Source: Treponema sp. (GTDB taxonomy: Bacteria; Spirochaetota; Spirochaetia; Treponematales; Treponemataceae). Taken from it: a DNA stretch of 41,844 nucleotides. The first letter of the stretch is position 1; each line of letters opens with the position of its first letter. Where the stretch lies: the NCBI GenBank assembly GCA_016293495.1, contig JAEDED010000020.1, positions 1 through 41,844 on the forward strand, written 5' to 3'. Position numbers and translations under genes: made by a program. A model generated the notes under the pieces. It ran no database searches. It worked only from the letters and a program-made list of their open reading frames with translations, and had not been told where the DNA came from. Of the stretch, positions 40,906-41,844 are shown one piece after another.

Positions 40906-41844
40906 AACTTCAAAAATTAAATTTATCAGGCATTGTTATTGTATCGTTTTTTTTAATGGTAATGGCGGGTTGTTCTCAGCCGGAACCAGAGCCACCACAT
41001 GTTCATACATTCAGTAATGACTGGACATTAGACGACACAGCTCACTGGCATGCAGCAACTTGTGGACATAGTGAGGAAGTTAAGGGAGAGGAATTACATA
41101 AATTCCCGGAAAACTGGACCATAATAACATCAGCAACAGAAGACTCTGACGGCCTTGAAGAAGGTTTTTGTGATGTATGTAACTACCATACAACTCGGGT
41201 TATACCACAGTTGAATCATAATCATGATATTGCAAAAGCATGGACAGCAGACAGTACAAAGCATTGGCATACAGCAAGTTGTGGTAGAGAAGAGCATAAC
41301 GAGGATGTTGCTGAGCATATCTGGAATCATGAAGACTACCAGTATGATTCTGTATCAGGTAAGAATATATGAACTTGTACTGTTTGTCTTTATGTCGATG
41401 ATATTGCTCACGTCCATACAGAAGACAGAGGGGCAGTAACAACAGAACCAACCTGTGTAACAAAAGGTATAAAGAAATATAAGTGTAGTGTATGTAATGA
41501 AGTTTTAAGAACAGAAGATGTTGCCGCTAAAGGACACACAGAAGACAGAGGGTCAGTAACAACAGAACCAACCTGTGTAACAAAAGGTATAAAGAAATAT
41601 AAGTGTAGTGTATGTAATGAAGTTTTAAGAACAGAAGATGTTGCCGCTAAAGGACACACAGAAGACAGAGGGTCAGTAACAACAGCCCCAACCTGTGTAA
41701 CAAAAGGTGTAAAGACATTTAAGTGTAGTGTATGTGATGCAGTACAAAGAACAGAAGACATACCTGCAACAGGTCTCCACACAGAAGACAGAGGGTCAGT
41801 AACAACAGCCCCAACCTGTGTAACAAAAGGTGTAAAGACATTTA
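40902..41844 (+). pseudogene. repeat-containing surface lipoprotein with an in-frame TGA (partial)
   Basis: Begins at ATG 40902, overlapping the SIR2 stop by 4 bases (ATGA), so the two are translationally coupled. The signal peptide ends LMVMAGC (lipid Cys near residue 24), followed by a Pro/Glu spacer. His/Cys units follow: HVHTFSNDWTLDDTAHWHAA, TCGHSEE and GFCDVCNYHT. After GKNI at 41370-41372 a TGA interrupts, but the frame goes on with TCTVCLYVDDIAHVHTEDRG and 40-residue repeats (PTCVTKG-K-KCSVC) to the window edge. TGG to TGA is the simplest cause. The CxxC and His pairs suggest zinc-ribbon-like repeats known from surface proteins of gut bacteria. A product ending at 41372 would be 156 aa. 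Confidence 0.65.
41415..41844 (+). repeat. 120-bp tandem repeats in the lipoprotein gene
   Basis: Units start at 41415, 41535, 41655 and 41778 (the third is 123 bases). Each encodes HTEDRG-VTT-PTCVTKG, then KCSVC and RTED. Units one and two are almost identical at DNA level; the third and fourth form a second subtype (TAPTCVTKGVKTFKCSVCDA). The array continues past the window end. Confidence 0.95.

Noticed and set aside
41408..41782. Minus-strand 124-codon frame in the 120-bp repeats
   Set aside because: Mirror of the lipoprotein repeats; no ribosome binding site, and low-complexity composition explained by the other strand.

Overview
The window reads as chromosomal DNA of a low-GC spirochaete, most likely a gut or rumen Treponema. 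This is inferred from the many short-lipobox lipoproteins, a DUF3943-type secreted protein, a very long fused PurL, a PyrK-PyrD fusion, SUMF1-type sequence and PD-(D/E)XK transposase remnants. No rRNA or tRNA gene was seen.

Left accessory part (1-7.4 kb). An XRE regulator fused in frame to the tail of a SUMF1 domain runs off the left edge. It is followed by the tail of a lost adenine methyltransferase and a frameshifted YafQ-type toxin with an intact antitoxin frame. A complete DpnII-type (GATC) restriction-modification system follows (dpnM, dpnB, dpnA-like), interrupted by two small + strand genes, one a zinc-finger protein, and a 40-bp palindrome. A divergent flavodoxin/LysR pair has lost the middle of both genes and sits beside an intact MBL-fold hydrolase.

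Central core (7.4-38 kb). This contains rsmG, a membrane-anchored HTH protein, and a ribD-ribE-ribBA-ribH operon behind an FMN riboswitch with its own terminator. Further on are a hemerythrin, an ArAE-type membrane protein and a GGDEF-EAL protein. A three-gene envelope cluster begins with a trypsin-like protease that carries a predicted barrel at its C-terminus. mgtE has a long leader with a 26-codon upstream ORF. purL appears to be leaderless. An omptin-like outer-membrane protease keeps its D-x-D and D-x-H residues. An RluA pseudouridine synthase and a decaying methyltransferase (poly-A frameshift, no start codon) follow. A DUF3943-like gene is split by an in-frame TGA, and pyrF precedes a fused pyrK-pyrD.

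Right accessory part (38-41.8 kb). HigBA is followed by an 890-base stretch without conventional genes. It carries two tandem promoter-sRNA-terminator units and, convergent with the first, a 32-codon hydrophobic peptide with its own promoter and strong ribosome binding site. The first sRNA and the peptide mRNA share a two-way terminator. This looks like an Fst/par-style type I toxin-antitoxin locus and is the best candidate for an undescribed system. It adjoins a SIR2-like presumed defence gene whose promoter spacer holds a T13 tract (possible phase variation). The window ends in a repeat-rich lipoprotein gene interrupted by an in-frame TGA.

The many frameshifts, internal deletions and nonsense codons suggest either active gene decay or some assembly errors. 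Read-level checks would separate the two.
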